A DNA stretch of 64,000 nucleotides from JASLDZ01 sp964244065 (GTDB lineage: Bacteria; Pseudomonadota; Alphaproteobacteria; Caulobacterales; Caulobacteraceae), in contig CAXTHH010000004.1 in the NCBI GenBank assembly GCA_964244065.1, forward strand, positions 124,001-188,000, written 5' to 3'. The position numbers were made by a program, and so were the translations under genes. This document shows positions 33,437-42,921 of the stretch, one piece after another; the first letter of the stretch is position 1; the number at the start of each line of letters is the position of its first letter. The notes under the pieces were generated by a model. That model was not told where the DNA came from. It did no database searches and worked only from the letters and a program-made list of their open reading frames with translations.

Positions 33437-35245
33437 ATGACCCGCCACCTTCGGACGCTCGCCGCCCTCGCTCCCGCCCTGGCCCTGGCCGGCCCGCTCA
33501 TGGCCCGCGCGCAACCCGTGGGCGACGACGACAAGCCGCCCACCATCACCGCGCACATCTACGAGACCACGCCGCGCAAGCCGGACGCCGGCTTCGTCTC
33601 GCGGCTGAAGGTGGCGGCAGGCTACAGAGTCAACGTCTTCGCCAGCGGGCTGAAGAACAGCCGCTTCATCTCGGTGGCGAGCAACGGCGACATCTACGTC
33701 AACCGCAACAGCCAGGCGGACGTGATCCGCCTGCGCGACGCGAACGGCGACGGGGTGGCGGACGGCCCGCCCGAGGTGGTGGCGCGCCGCGCGGGCCTCC
33801 TCGGCGTGCTGGTCCATGACGCCAAGCTGTACCTGGCCACGGCCTCGGAGCTCTGGGCCGCCGACATCGGGGCCGACGGCCGGGTGGGCGAGGCGCAGCG
33901 GCTGATCAAGGACCTGCCCGGCGCCGGCCAGCACTACACCCGCCACATGGAATGGGGGCCGGACGACAGGATCTACATGGGCGTCGGCTCGACCTGCAAC
34001 ACCTGCACGGAGTCCAGCCCGGAGAACGCGACGATCCTGCGCATCGCCCCCGACGGCAAGTCGCGCGCGGTGTTCGCCAGCGGCCTGCGGCACACCATCG
34101 GCTTCGACTTCCACCCCAAGACCGGCGACATCTGGGGCTGGGACCAGGGCATCGACTGGCTGGGCGACGACCTGCAGCGCGAGGAGGTCAACCACATCGA
34201 GTGGGGACGCCGCTACGGCTGGCCCTATGTGATGGAGAACGGCCGCGCCTATCCGCAGCTGGAGCCCGACGGCGGCCTCTCCAACGCCGACTGGGCGAAG
34301 AGCTCGACCAACCCCGTGCTGCTGCACGTGGCGCACTCGGCGGGCATGCAGTGGGCCTTCCACCCGGGCGGCGGAGCCATGGGGGCCGAGGTGGCGAACG
34401 ACGCCTTCGTCAGCCTGCGCGGCTCCTGGAACCGCAAGCCAGCCAGCGGCTACGAGGTGGTGCGCATCCGGTTCTCGCCCGACGGACAGGCGCAGCGCAT
34501 CGAGCCCTTCGTCTCCGGCTTCCTGTCGGCGGATGGGACCAGCAACTACGGGCGGCTCTGCGGCATGGCGGTGGCCGCCGACGGCGCGCTCCTGTTCACC
34601 GACGACACCAACGGGGTGATCTACCGGGTGACGAAGACGGGCGCGTCGGGCCCCTTCATCCGCGCGCAGCCGCCGGCCGACAGCCTGCGCCGCCAGACGA
34701 CCCGCGGCGACAACGTCCCTCTCGCGATCGCCCGGGAGGAGACGCGCAGCCCCGGCAGGCTCACGGTCGGTTCGCCCGCCTTCGCGGACGGCGCGGCCAT
34801 GCCCGACCTGCACTCCGACTACGGCGGCCGCACCTCGCCGCCGCTGCGCTGGAGCGCCGCGCCCGGCGCCCGGTCCTATGTCGTGCTCGCCGAGGACCCG
34901 GACGGCGGCCGCCGCCCGGTGATCCACTGGACCGCCTGGAACATCCCGGGGTCCGCCACGGAGCTGCCCGCGGCCCTGCCCGCCCGCGACCGCCTGGACT
35001 CGCCGGGCCTGGAGGGGACGATGCAGGGCCCGAGTTCGCGCGGCTCGGTGGGCTGGTACGGTCCGCGCCCGCCCGTGGGCGACCCGCCGCACCACTACCA
35101 CTTCGAGGTGCTGGCCCTCGACCGCGCCCTGGACCTGCCGCTGGGCGCCACCCGCGACGACATCCTGCGCGCGGCGGCCGGCCACGTGCTCGCCCGCGGC
35201 GAGACCGTGGGCGCCTTCCAGCGTACGACGCCGCCGGAGAGCTGA
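33437..35245 (+). CDS. Exported sorbosone/glucose dehydrogenase-like beta-propeller fused to a PEBP (YbhB/YbcL) domain
   Basis: 602 residues from the ATG at 33437, with signal peptide LAALAPALALAGPLMARAQ. The first about 430 residues form a six-bladed quinoprotein-type propeller of the L-sorbosone/soluble glucose dehydrogenase family (FASGLKNSRFISVASNGDIY, HYTRHMEWGPDDRIYMGVGS, ASGLRHTIGFDFHPKTGDIW, EEVNHIEWGRRYGWPYV). The C-terminal about 155 residues are a phosphatidylethanolamine-binding-like domain (AEDPDGGRRPVIHWTAWNIP, GPRPPVGDPPHHYHFEVLAL). The two usually occur as separate proteins. Substrate unknown. The end and start are clear, with no internal ribosome site that would suggest two genes. 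Confidence 0.88.
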   Translation: MTRHLRTLAALAPALALAGPLMARAQPVGDDDKPPTITAHIYETTPRKPDAGFVSRLKVAAGYRVNVFASGLKNSRFISVASNGDIYVNRNSQADVIRLRDANGDGVADGPPEVVARRAGLLGVLVHDAKLYLATASELWAADIGADGRVGEAQRLIKDLPGAGQHYTRHMEWGPDDRIYMGVGSTCNTCTESSPENATILRIAPDGKSRAVFASGLRHTIGFDFHPKTGDIWGWDQGIDWLGDDLQREEVNHIEWGRRYGWPYVMENGRAYPQLEPDGGLSNADWAKSSTNPVLLHVAHSAGMQWAFHPGGGAMGAEVANDAFVSLRGSWNRKPASGYEVVRIRFSPDGQAQRIEPFVSGFLSADGTSNYGRLCGMAVAADGALLFTDDTNGVIYRVTKTGASGPFIRAQPPADSLRRQTTRGDNVPLAIAREETRSPGRLTVGSPAFADGAAMPDLHSDYGGRTSPPLRWSAAPGARSYVVLAEDPDGGRRPVIHWTAWNIPGSATELPAALPARDRLDSPGLEGTMQGPSSRGSVGWYGPRPPVGDPPHHYHFEVLALDRALDLPLGATRDDILRAAAGHVLARGETVGAFQRTTPPES

Positions 35246-35295
35246 GCGCCCGGCGCGCGCTCGACGGTGAGGCGAGCTGCGGGCTAGGAGCGGGC

Positions 35296-36129
35296 ATGCC
35301 CGCGCCCTTCCCGCTCCGCGACCGCACCGCCGTCGTCACCGGGGCCGCCTCCGGCATCGGGCGCGGCGTCAGCTTGGCGCTGGCGCGACGCGGCGCGCAC
35401 TTGGCGCTGGCCGACCTGAACGCCAAGGGCCTCGGCGAGACGGCGGCCATGGTGGAGGCGCTGGGCGTCCGCGCCTCCACGCACCGGCTCGACGTGGCCG
35501 ATCGCGAGGCGGTGGCCGACCTGCCGGAGGCGGTGCGCGCGGCGCACGGCGGCTGCGCGGTGGTGGTCAACAATGCGGGCGTGGCGCTCGGCGGCCTGCT
35601 CGAGCAGGTGAGCGAGGCGGACTTCGACTGGCTGCTGTCGATCAACCTCCAGGGCGTGGTGCGCATGACGCGCGCCTTCCTGCCGGTGCTGCGCCACGGC
35701 CAGGGCGAGGGGCGGATCGTCAACGTCTCCAGCCTCTACGGCCTGATCGCCCCCGCCGGGCAGACCGCCTACAGCGCCAGCAAGTTCGCCGTGCGAGGCT
35801 TCTCGGAGGCGCTGCGCAAGGAGCTGGAGGGGAGCAACGTGGGGGTGACGACCATCCACCCGGGCGGCGTGGCCACATCGATCGCCAGAAGCGCGCGCAT
35901 GTCCCAGTCCATTCCTCCGGAGGAGGCGGAGGCCGGGCGCGCGATGGCGGACAGGTTCCTGCGCCTTCCGCCCGAGCGCGCGGGCGAGATCATCGTGCGC
36001 GGCGTCGAGCGCCGCAAGGCCCGGGTGCTGGTGGGCGGCGACGCGAAGCTCTTGGCGCTGATCGAGCGGATCGCCCCGGTCGGCTACGGCGCGGTGCTGC
36101 GCCGCATCGCTCGGCCCCGGCGCACGTAG
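35296..36129 (+). CDS. Short-chain dehydrogenase/reductase
   Basis: Classical SDR of 277 residues: cofactor motif TGAASGIGRG, NNAG, catalytic Ser in VNVSSLYG and YSASK (Tyr/Lys). ALADLNAKGL after beta-2 has an Asp, suggesting NAD preference. The C-terminal region (RGVERRKARVLVGGDAKLL) is typical of SDRs acting on hydrophobic alcohols. It is 50 bp downstream of the dehydrogenase-PEBP fusion and may be cotranscribed. Substrate unknown. Confidence 0.9.
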   Translation: MPAPFPLRDRTAVVTGAASGIGRGVSLALARRGAHLALADLNAKGLGETAAMVEALGVRASTHRLDVADREAVADLPEAVRAAHGGCAVVVNNAGVALGGLLEQVSEADFDWLLSINLQGVVRMTRAFLPVLRHGQGEGRIVNVSSLYGLIAPAGQTAYSASKFAVRGFSEALRKELEGSNVGVTTIHPGGVATSIARSARMSQSIPPEEAEAGRAMADRFLRLPPERAGEIIVRGVERRKARVLVGGDAKLLALIERIAPVGYGAVLRRIARPRRT

Positions 36130-36132
36130 GCT

Positions 36133-36225
36133 CCGCTCATCCCCGCGAAGGCCGGGATCTCCGGCCAGGAGGGCGGGCGTGGTGCTCGGCCGGTGGAAGA
36201 TCCCCGCCGTCGCGGGGACGAGCGG
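36133..36225. repeat. Palindromic intergenic element, family B (copy 1)
   Basis: Ends are CCGCTCATCCCCGCGA and TCGCGGGGACGAGCGG (16 bp, one mismatch), with an inner GGCCGGGATCTCCGGCC hairpin. It lies between the convergent SDR and aspartic protease genes and could serve as a terminator. A related element is at 54432-54537. Confidence 0.65.
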
Positions 36226-36235
36226 ATGGAACGAC

Positions 36236-37213
36236 CTAGGCGCGCCGGCGCTCCAGCCGCACCTCGACGCTCGCGGGCGCGAGCAGCAGGCGGCCGCGGC
36301 CGAGGTCCAGCACCGCCCGCGTCCGCCGGAAGGCGCCGGAGCCCAGCAGGCCCGGCGGGATCAGGCTGGCCGCCCCGCGTTCGTAGACGGAGACGGGCGC
36401 GTGGCGCAGCGTGCGGCCGCCCAGCTCGAGCGTATCCGCCAGCACCTCGCGGCCGTAGCTCGCGCCGCCCAGCGTGACGCTGCGGGTGCGGCGCATCGGG
36501 CGGCCCGGCGCCAGCAGGCCGGTGGAGCGCGCCAGCTCCTCCGACAGGGCCAAGGCGGAGGAGAGGCCGGTGTCCACGGCCACCTCCAGGGCGACGCCCT
36601 CCACCACCACGTCCGTCCACAACTCGCGGCCGCGCGTGCGGGCGGGCGCCGCGGCGAGTTCGGCCGGGGGCGCGTGCGTCGCGGGCGGATGGAGGGCGAG
36701 GCGGTCGTGCGGCAGGTCCAGGTCGAGCACCACGGTGCGCAGCACGTCCTGTCCCACCACCAGCGACACAGGCGGGCCCGAGCCGCGCAGGGCGCCCAGG
36801 GGCGAGAGGTCCAGCGCCGCGGCGGGCATGCCGGGCAGCGACAGCCCGCCCAGCCGCACGTCCACCCGCGCCGTCCGCCCCGTCTGCGGGCCGCCCGAGA
36901 CGCCGACGGCGATGATGGGCACGGACACGCCCCGCAGCAGGCCGAGCCGCTCGGCCAGGTCGCGGTCGATGACGCTCGCCTGCGCGCCGGAGTCGACGAG
37001 CGCCCGCACCGCCTCCCCGTTCACCACAGCGTCAACCACGGGCACGGCCACGCCGGGGGCCAGGTCGAGCCAGCCGCTGCCGCCGGCCTGGGCGAAGACG
37101 GGGCGCGGGGCGGGCCACACGACCCGGTCGCGGAGCAGCCATAGCCCGCCGCCCACGACGGCGAGCACGCCGGCCTGGCCAAGGAGGGTGCGCCGGGTGA
37201 TCAAGGGGCGCAC
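36236..37213 (-). CDS. Tat-exported retropepsin-like aspartic protease
   Basis: 325 residues starting at GTG 37213, 23 bp after the PBP gene. The N-terminus has a twin-arginine signal (TRRTLLGQAGVLAVVGGGLW). Two Asp motifs are present, ALVDSGAQASVI and EVAVDTGLSSALAL, each at the centre of a repeat-like half, as in bacterial pepsin/retropepsin-like proteins with clan AA folds. Its orientation and closeness to the penicillin-binding protein gene suggest periplasmic or envelope work, but the substrate is unknown. Confidence 0.78.
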   Translation of the reverse strand: MRPLITRRTLLGQAGVLAVVGGGLWLLRDRVVWPAPRPVFAQAGGSGWLDLAPGVAVPVVDAVVNGEAVRALVDSGAQASVIDRDLAERLGLLRGVSVPIIAVGVSGGPQTGRTARVDVRLGGLSLPGMPAAALDLSPLGALRGSGPPVSLVVGQDVLRTVVLDLDLPHDRLALHPPATHAPPAELAAAPARTRGRELWTDVVVEGVALEVAVDTGLSSALALSEELARSTGLLAPGRPMRRTRSVTLGGASYGREVLADTLELGGRTLRHAPVSVYERGAASLIPPGLLGSGAFRRTRAVLDLGRGRLLLAPASVEVRLERRRA

Positions 37214-37236
37214 ATGGGGCGCGGCGCGGCCGGGCG

Positions 37237-39130
37237 CTAGCCGGGGCCGCGCGGGGCGCCCAGGAGGTCGGTCACCGGATCGGGGATCGGCCGCATGGTC
37301 GTTGCGGGCGGGGGCGGACGCGGCCCGCCGTGCGGGACCACCATCACGTGCGGGTCCACGAGGATGCGGGGCGGAGCCGAGGGGCCCGGCGGGATCGGTC
37401 CCGCCTCGATGCGGGGCAGGGCGGCGATCATGAAGCTGCGCCAGGCGTCCGCAGGGGCGCTCCCGCCCGTGACGCCCCGCATGGGCTGGGCGTCGTCGCG
37501 GCCCAGCCAGACCACCGTGGTGAGGCCGCCCGTGTAGCCGGCGAACCACGCGTCCCTGTAGTCGCTGGTGGTGCCCGTCTTGCCCGCCACGTCGCGGCCG
37601 GGGATCGACGCGCGGACACCCGTGCCCGACCGCAGCACGGTGCGGAGCATGCGGTTGAGATCGCTCAGCGCCGGGTTGCCGATCACCTGCGGCGCCTGCT
37701 GCACGGCGATCCCGTTGTTGTAGGTGAAGCGGCCGCTCGCCGTGGTGATCCGCTGGACGCCGCGCGGGTAGGCCAGCTTGCCTCCATTGGAGAAGGCGTC
37801 GTACGCCGCCGCGAGCTGCAGCGGGGTCACGCCCGAGGTGCCGAGCGCCATGGCCGGGTCGAGGCTGATCGGCGTGGTGATGCCCAGCCGCTTGGCCGCC
37901 TGCGCCACCCGGTCCCGGCCGACCTCGTCGGCCAGCCGGGCGGCCACCGTGTTGAGCGACTGCGCCAGCGCGGTCTGCAGCGTCACCGGCCCCAGGAACT
38001 GGCCCGTGTAGTTGCGCGGTGACCAGCCGCGGATGGTGACGGGCTCGTCCACCACCGGCGTCTCGGGCGTGCGCCCCGCCTCCAGCGCGGCGAGGTAGAC
38101 GAACGGCTTCCACGCCGAGCCCGCCTGCCGCTGGGCCCGGACCGCGCGGTTGAACTGGCTCTTCAGGTAGTCGACGCCGCCCACCATGGCGCGGACGCGG
38201 CCGGACCCGTCCATCGCCACCAGCGCCCCCTTGCTGCACGCCCAGCGCTGCGTTGCGGGCGACCGCGCCGGTGACCGCCTCGTCGGCCCGTTCCTCCAGC
38301 GCGAGGTCGAGCGTGGTCTCCACCGTGGCGTCCTCGCGCCGGCCGCCGAGCGCCTGGCGCACCTCCGGCTCGATCCAATCGACGAAGTACTGGGCCGCCG
38401 CCGTGTCACGCGCCTTGACCACCTTCAGCGGCCTGGCGAGGGCGCGGGCGCGCTGGGCCGCGGTGATGGCGCCCGTGTCCACCATGGCGTCCAGCACCAG
38501 CCGGGCGCGGGCGGCGGAGCGCTCCGGGTTCTCCGCGGGATTGTAGCCGGTCGGGTTCTTCAGCACCCCCGCCAGCGTCGCCGCCTCGCGCAGCGTCAGC
38601 TTGGCCGCGCCGTGGCCGAAGAAGCGGCGCGAGGCCGCCTCGATCCCGTAGGCCCCGCCGCCGAAGTAGACGCGGCTGAGGTAGAGGCCGAGGATCTGCT
38701 TCTTGGTGTACTTGCGCTCCAGCTGGATGGCGTAGGCCAGCTCGGTGGCCTTGCGCTCCATGGTGCGGTCCTGGCTCAGGTACAGGTTGCGCGCCAGCTG
38801 TTGGGTGATGGTGCTGGCGCCCTGGCTGGCCCGCCCCTGCGTCAGGTCGGTGACCACCGCGCGCGCCATGCCGATGGGGTCGAAGCCCGAGTGGCTCCAG
38901 AACCGCCGGTCCTCGATGGCCACCACGGCGGCGGGCACGTAGGCGGGCAGCCGGTCGATGTCGACGGGCGGGGCCACCCGCCCGCCGCGCACGGCGATCA
39001 CGTTCCCGACGTGGTCGAGGTAGGTGGTCTGCGGGTCGCGCCGGATCTCCGGCAGGTTGGGCAGCCCGCCGGAGAAGTCGGGCAGCTGGGCGGCGATGAG
39101 CGGCGCGGCGACGGCCAGGGCGAGGAACAC
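37237..39130 (-). pseudogene. Penicillin-binding protein 1A-type transglycosylase/transpeptidase with a one-base frameshift
   Basis: Bifunctional murein synthase. The GTG start at 39130 has a GGAG ribosome site. GT51 domain: Glu73 in AIEDRRFWSHSGFD, GASTITQQLARNLYLSQ, KATELAYAIQLERKYTKKQ. After residue 300 (NAALGVQQ) the frame changes; the second frame continues with VAMDGSGRVRAMVGG, the transpeptidase SxxK (GSAWKPF), SLN and KTGTTSDYRD, ending at 37237. The change occurs in a run of five C (38226-38230); four would keep one frame of about 630 residues. Either a sequencing error or a true frameshift that would leave a transglycosylase-only fragment. Other PBP1A copies may exist elsewhere. Confidence 0.85.
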
Positions 39131-39229
39131 GCGGTCTCCAGGAGGTCGGGGCCCCGGAGGCGGCCTCTAAGGCTCCACCTTGCCGAGCGCCAGTGAGAAG
39201 GCCGTAATGCCGGGCGGGGGACAGACGCC

Positions 39230-39970
39230 ATGACGGACGAGCGACGGGGCGCATGCCTGGTGGTGGGCGCCGGCGACGGGCTGGGCGCGGCCATCGCCCG
39301 GGCCTTCGCGGCGGAGGGCCTGGCCGCCTGCGTCACCCGCCGCCCCCGCCACCTCGACCAGCTGGAGGCGCTGGCCGCTGACATCCGCGACCTCGGCGGC
39401 CAGGCGCACGCCTACGGCGTCGACGCGCGTGAGGAGGCGGAGATGATCGAGCTCTTCGACCGGATCGAGCGCGAGGTGGGCCCGCTCGAGGTGGTGGTGT
39501 TCAACATCGGCGCCAACGTGCGCTTCCCCGTCGAGGAGACCACGACGCGCGTCTACACCAAGGTGTGGGAGATGGCGGCCCTGGCCGGCTTCCTGGCGGG
39601 GCGCGAGGCGGCGCGGGTGATGACGCCGCGCGGTCGGGGCACCATCCTGTTCACGGGGGCCACGGCCAGCACGCGCGGCGGCTCGGGCTTCGCCGCCTTC
39701 GCGGGCGCCAAGGCGGCGCTGCGCCAGCTAGCCCAGTCCATGGCGCGCGAGCTCGGGCCCAAGGGCGTCCACGTGGCGCACGTGGTGATCGACGGGGCGG
39801 TGGACGGCGCCTTCAACCGCGGCCGCATCGCCGACATCGACGACCGCCTCGCCCGCGACGAGGTGCTCAAGCCCGACGAGATCGCCCGCAACTACGTCTG
39901 GTTGCACACCCAGGGCCGCAGCGCCTGGACGCATGAGCTGGACCTGCGGCCTTGGATGGAGCCGTGGTGA
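39230..39970 (+). CDS. SDR-family protein with Tyr-to-Phe active site
   Basis: 246 residues. Cofactor motif VVGAGDGLGAAIA and TRRPRHLDQ after beta-2 (Arg, suggesting NADPH); NIGAN replaces the NNAG motif. In the catalytic triad, Ser may be in GATAS, but the YxxxK motif reads FAGAK, with Phe in place of Tyr. The rest of the fold is intact and looks under selection. It could therefore be a non-redox or unusual SDR. It is divergent from the PBP gene (100-bp gap) and upstream of a palindromic element. Confidence 0.85.
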   Translation: MTDERRGACLVVGAGDGLGAAIARAFAAEGLAACVTRRPRHLDQLEALAADIRDLGGQAHAYGVDAREEAEMIELFDRIEREVGPLEVVVFNIGANVRFPVEETTTRVYTKVWEMAALAGFLAGREAARVMTPRGRGTILFTGATASTRGGSGFAAFAGAKAALRQLAQSMARELGPKGVHVAHVVIDGAVDGAFNRGRIADIDDRLARDEVLKPDEIARNYVWLHTQGRSAWTHELDLRPWMEPW

Positions 39971-39980
39971 CGCGCTCCCC

Positions 39981-40083
39981 CGTCGTCCTCGGGCTTGACC
40001 CGAGGACCGGGCGCCGGTCGTGCGCCACGTCCGGCGTGGAGCCGCGGACCGCTCGGCCCTCGGGTCAAGCCCGAGGGCGACGG
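39981..40083. repeat. Palindromic intergenic element, family A (copy 2)
   Basis: Same unit as at 17508-17620: CGTCGTCCTCGGGCTTGACC on the left and CCCTCGGGTCAAGCCCGAGGG-like on the right, with the shared internal block GACCGGGCGCCGGTCGTGC. It lies between the SDR and the gamma-glutamyltransferase gene. Confidence 0.7.
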
Positions 40084-40144
40084 CAGGGGCGGGTGAGCGC
40101 ACGATCGCTGGATGGTGGGTTTGGGCCAAGCTAACCTTCCGCCC

Positions 40145-42010
40145 ATGCGCCGCCGCACCTTCCTCGCCTCCGTCCCCCTCGCCGCAGCCTCGGCGGCGAC
40201 AGCCCAGGAGCCCGGGGCCGGGCCGGGCCAGGGCGGCGCGCCGCGGAGCGCCTCGCCGCCGCTGCTCCCCTTCCAGCCGCCCGGGGCCGAGCGCTACGAG
40301 CGGCCCGACGTGCACGCGGGCGACCGGCCGGTGGGCGCCTCGTTCCAGTCGCGCTCGGCGGCCTACGGGCGCTCGGGGGCGGTCGGGGCGGCGCACCCGC
40401 TCGCCGTGCTGGCGGGCATCGAGACGCTTAAGAAGGGCGGCTCGGCGGTGGACGCCGCCATCGCGGTCAACGCCTGCCTGGGCTTCCTGGAGCCCACCAG
40501 CAGCGGGATCGGCGGCGACATGTACGCCATGGTCTGGGACCCGAAGACACGGAAGGTCGAGGGCCTGGTCGGCTCCGGCCGCTCGCCCCGCGGCCTCAGC
40601 CTGGAGACGGCGCGCAGCCGCGCGTTGGACGGCCACCTGCCCGCCGTGGGCGCGGTCACCTGCTCCGTCCCCGGCGCGGTGGACGGCTGGTGGGAGCTGC
40701 ACAAGCGCTACGGCCGCCTGCGCTGGGCCGAGCTGTTCGCCCCCGCCATCGCCCTGGCCGAGGGCGGCGTGCCCTGGCCGCAGGTGATCGGCTGGTACGT
40801 GAACCGCGGCCTGACCAACTTCGCCAAGCCTGGCTCAGGCGTGGAGGAGACCGCCAATGCGCTCAAGGTCTGGACGCCGAACGGCTCCCCGGCCCGCGAG
40901 GGCGAGCTGTTCCGCAACCCGTACCTCGCCCGCACCTACCGCCTGATCGCTCAGGGAGGCCGGGACGCCTACTACGACGGGCCGATCGCGCAGGGGATCG
41001 AGCGCTACTTCAAGCGCGTCGGCGGCTGGATGACCGCCGACGACCTGCGCCGGCACAGGAGCGAGTGGACGCGCGTCTACGCCACCGACTACCGCGGCGT
41101 GACCGTGCATGCGCTGGCGGCCAACACGCAGGGGCTCGCCACCCTGCAGATGCTGAACATGCTGGAGCAATTCGACATGCGGGGCGCGGGCTTCCAGTCG
41201 CCCCGCTCGCTGCACCTGCAGATCGAGGCCAAGCGGCTGGCCTACGAGGATCGCGCCCGTCACTACGCCGACCCGGACTTCCACAAGGTCCCGACCGACT
41301 GGCTGGTCTCCAAGGCCTACGCCGCCGAGCGCGCGGCGCTGATCCGCCCCGACCGGATCAACCCGGACGTGCGGCCGGGACAGGCGCCCAGCCAGGGGGA
41401 CACGACCTACTTCACCACCGCCGACGCGGACGGGATGATGGTGTCGCTGATCCAGTCCAACTTCCGCGGCATGGGCTCGGGCCTCGCGCCCGAGGGGCTG
41501 GACGGGCAGCCCCTCGGCTTCATGCTGCAGGACCGCGGGCAGCTGTTCTCCTTGCGCGACGGGCACCCCAACGTCTACGCGCCCGGAAAACGACCCTTCC
41601 AGACCATCATCCCGGGCTTCGCCACCAAGGACGGGGCGCCCTGGATGAGCTTCGGCGTGATGGGCGGCGACATGCAGCCGCAAGGGCAGACGCAGATCGT
41701 GCTTAATCGCGTCGACTACGGGCTGGACGTGCAGGCCGCCGGCGACAGCCCGCGCTGGCACCACGAGGGCTCGAGCCAGAGCATGGGGGAGGATCCGGCC
41801 GGCCTCGGCCCGACGGGGCACCTGCGGCTGGAGGCGGGCGTGCCCGTCGCCACCCGGCGCGCGCTGGCCGACATGGGCTGGCGGCTGGCCGAGAGCGACG
41901 GCGGCTTCGGCCGCTACCACGCCATCGAGCTGCGCCGCAGCTCGGGCGGCGAGCGCGTCTACGCGGCGGCCAGCGAGATGCGGGCCGACGGGCTGGCGCT
42001 CGCCTACTGA
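40145..42010 (+). CDS. ggt: Gamma-glutamyltransferase family protein
   Basis: N-terminal-nucleophile hydrolase; transfers or hydrolyses gamma-glutamyl groups (for example from glutathione). Start ATG 40145 gives an exported protein (RRRTFLASVPLAAASAATAQ; possible twin-arginine). Signatures: HPLAVLAGIETLKKGGSAVD, GFLEPTSSGIGGDMYAMVWD, and the autocleavage site with catalytic Thr in QGDTTYFTTADADG, followed by FRGMGSG. 621 residues with no missing region. It could be a cephalosporin acylase-like relative, but the proportions favour GGT. Confidence 0.92.
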   Translation: MRRRTFLASVPLAAASAATAQEPGAGPGQGGAPRSASPPLLPFQPPGAERYERPDVHAGDRPVGASFQSRSAAYGRSGAVGAAHPLAVLAGIETLKKGGSAVDAAIAVNACLGFLEPTSSGIGGDMYAMVWDPKTRKVEGLVGSGRSPRGLSLETARSRALDGHLPAVGAVTCSVPGAVDGWWELHKRYGRLRWAELFAPAIALAEGGVPWPQVIGWYVNRGLTNFAKPGSGVEETANALKVWTPNGSPAREGELFRNPYLARTYRLIAQGGRDAYYDGPIAQGIERYFKRVGGWMTADDLRRHRSEWTRVYATDYRGVTVHALAANTQGLATLQMLNMLEQFDMRGAGFQSPRSLHLQIEAKRLAYEDRARHYADPDFHKVPTDWLVSKAYAAERAALIRPDRINPDVRPGQAPSQGDTTYFTTADADGMMVSLIQSNFRGMGSGLAPEGLDGQPLGFMLQDRGQLFSLRDGHPNVYAPGKRPFQTIIPGFATKDGAPWMSFGVMGGDMQPQGQTQIVLNRVDYGLDVQAAGDSPRWHHEGSSQSMGEDPAGLGPTGHLRLEAGVPVATRRALADMGWRLAESDGGFGRYHAIELRRSSGGERVYAAASEMRADGLALAY

Positions 42011-42049
42011 GGCCGCCTAAGCTCCATCGGGCAGCGGAGGACGGACACC

Positions 42050-42916
42050 ATGTGCGACGACCACATCCATCAGGGGCTGACGCACGATCCGTCCGTCTCG
42101 CGCCGCACCTTCGGCCTGGCCGCCGCCGGCGTGGTGGCGCTCACCGCCGCCCAGGCGCACGCCCAGGCGCAGGTGGTCGAGACCGACGTGGAGGTGAAGA
42201 CGGCCGACGGCACGTGCGACGCCGCCCTCTACACCCCGCCCGGCAAGGGCAAGCACGCGGCCGTGCTGATCTGGACGGACATCCTGGGTCTGCGGCCCGT
42301 GTTCCGTGAGATGGGTCGCCGCCTGGCGAGCCAGGGGTATGTGGTGCTGGTGCCCAACCCCTTCTACCGCTCGCAGCGCGCGCCCGTGGTCGATGCGGCG
42401 TTCGACTTCTCCAAGCCGGAGGATCGCGCCAAGGTCATGCCGATGGCGGCCAAGCTGAGCGCCGACACCGCAAGGATCGACGCCACGGCCTTCATCGCCT
42501 TCCTCGACGCGCAGCCGCAGACGGACAGGAAGAAGCCCATCGGCGTCCAGGGCTACTGCATGGGCGGCCCCCTCACCTACCGCACCGCGGGCTTCGTGCC
42601 CGGCCGGATCGGCGCGGCGGCCACCTTCCACGGCGGCGGCCTCGTCAGCGACAAGCCGGACAGCCCGCACCTGCTCATCCCGCAGATGAAGGCGGAGGTG
42701 CTGACGCTCGTGGCCGACAACGACGACAAGCGTTCCCCGAACGACAAGGAGACGCTGCGCAAGGCCTTCGCCGACGCCAGGCGCCCCGCCAAGGTCGAGG
42801 TCTACGAGGGCGCGGCGCACGGTTGGACCGTGAAGGGCAGCGCCGTCTACAAGGAGGACGCCGCGGAGAAGGCCTGGGCCGAGCTCACCGCCCTCTACAA
42901 GCGCACCCTGGTCTGA
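42050..42916 (+). CDS. Exported dienelactone hydrolase family protein
   Basis: 288 residues, Tat signal SRRTFGLAAAGVVALTAAQA. Alpha/beta fold with Cys nucleophile in GVQGYCMGG, Asp in LVADNDDKRSP and His in GAAHGWTV, the dienelactone hydrolase triad. True DLH acts on chlorocatechol breakdown, but exported relatives of this kind have unknown substrates. It lies 40 bp after ggt and 6 bp before the glyoxalase gene, probably one operon. Confidence 0.9.
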   Translation: MCDDHIHQGLTHDPSVSRRTFGLAAAGVVALTAAQAHAQAQVVETDVEVKTADGTCDAALYTPPGKGKHAAVLIWTDILGLRPVFREMGRRLASQGYVVLVPNPFYRSQRAPVVDAAFDFSKPEDRAKVMPMAAKLSADTARIDATAFIAFLDAQPQTDRKKPIGVQGYCMGGPLTYRTAGFVPGRIGAAATFHGGGLVSDKPDSPHLLIPQMKAEVLTLVADNDDKRSPNDKETLRKAFADARRPAKVEVYEGAAHGWTVKGSAVYKEDAAEKAWAELTALYKRTLV

Positions 42917-42921
42917 CCGGC

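Noticed and set aside
33425..35185. 586-codon minus-strand ORF opposite the dehydrogenase-PEBP fusion
   Set aside because: Composition is that of an antisense shadow; no recognisable domain.
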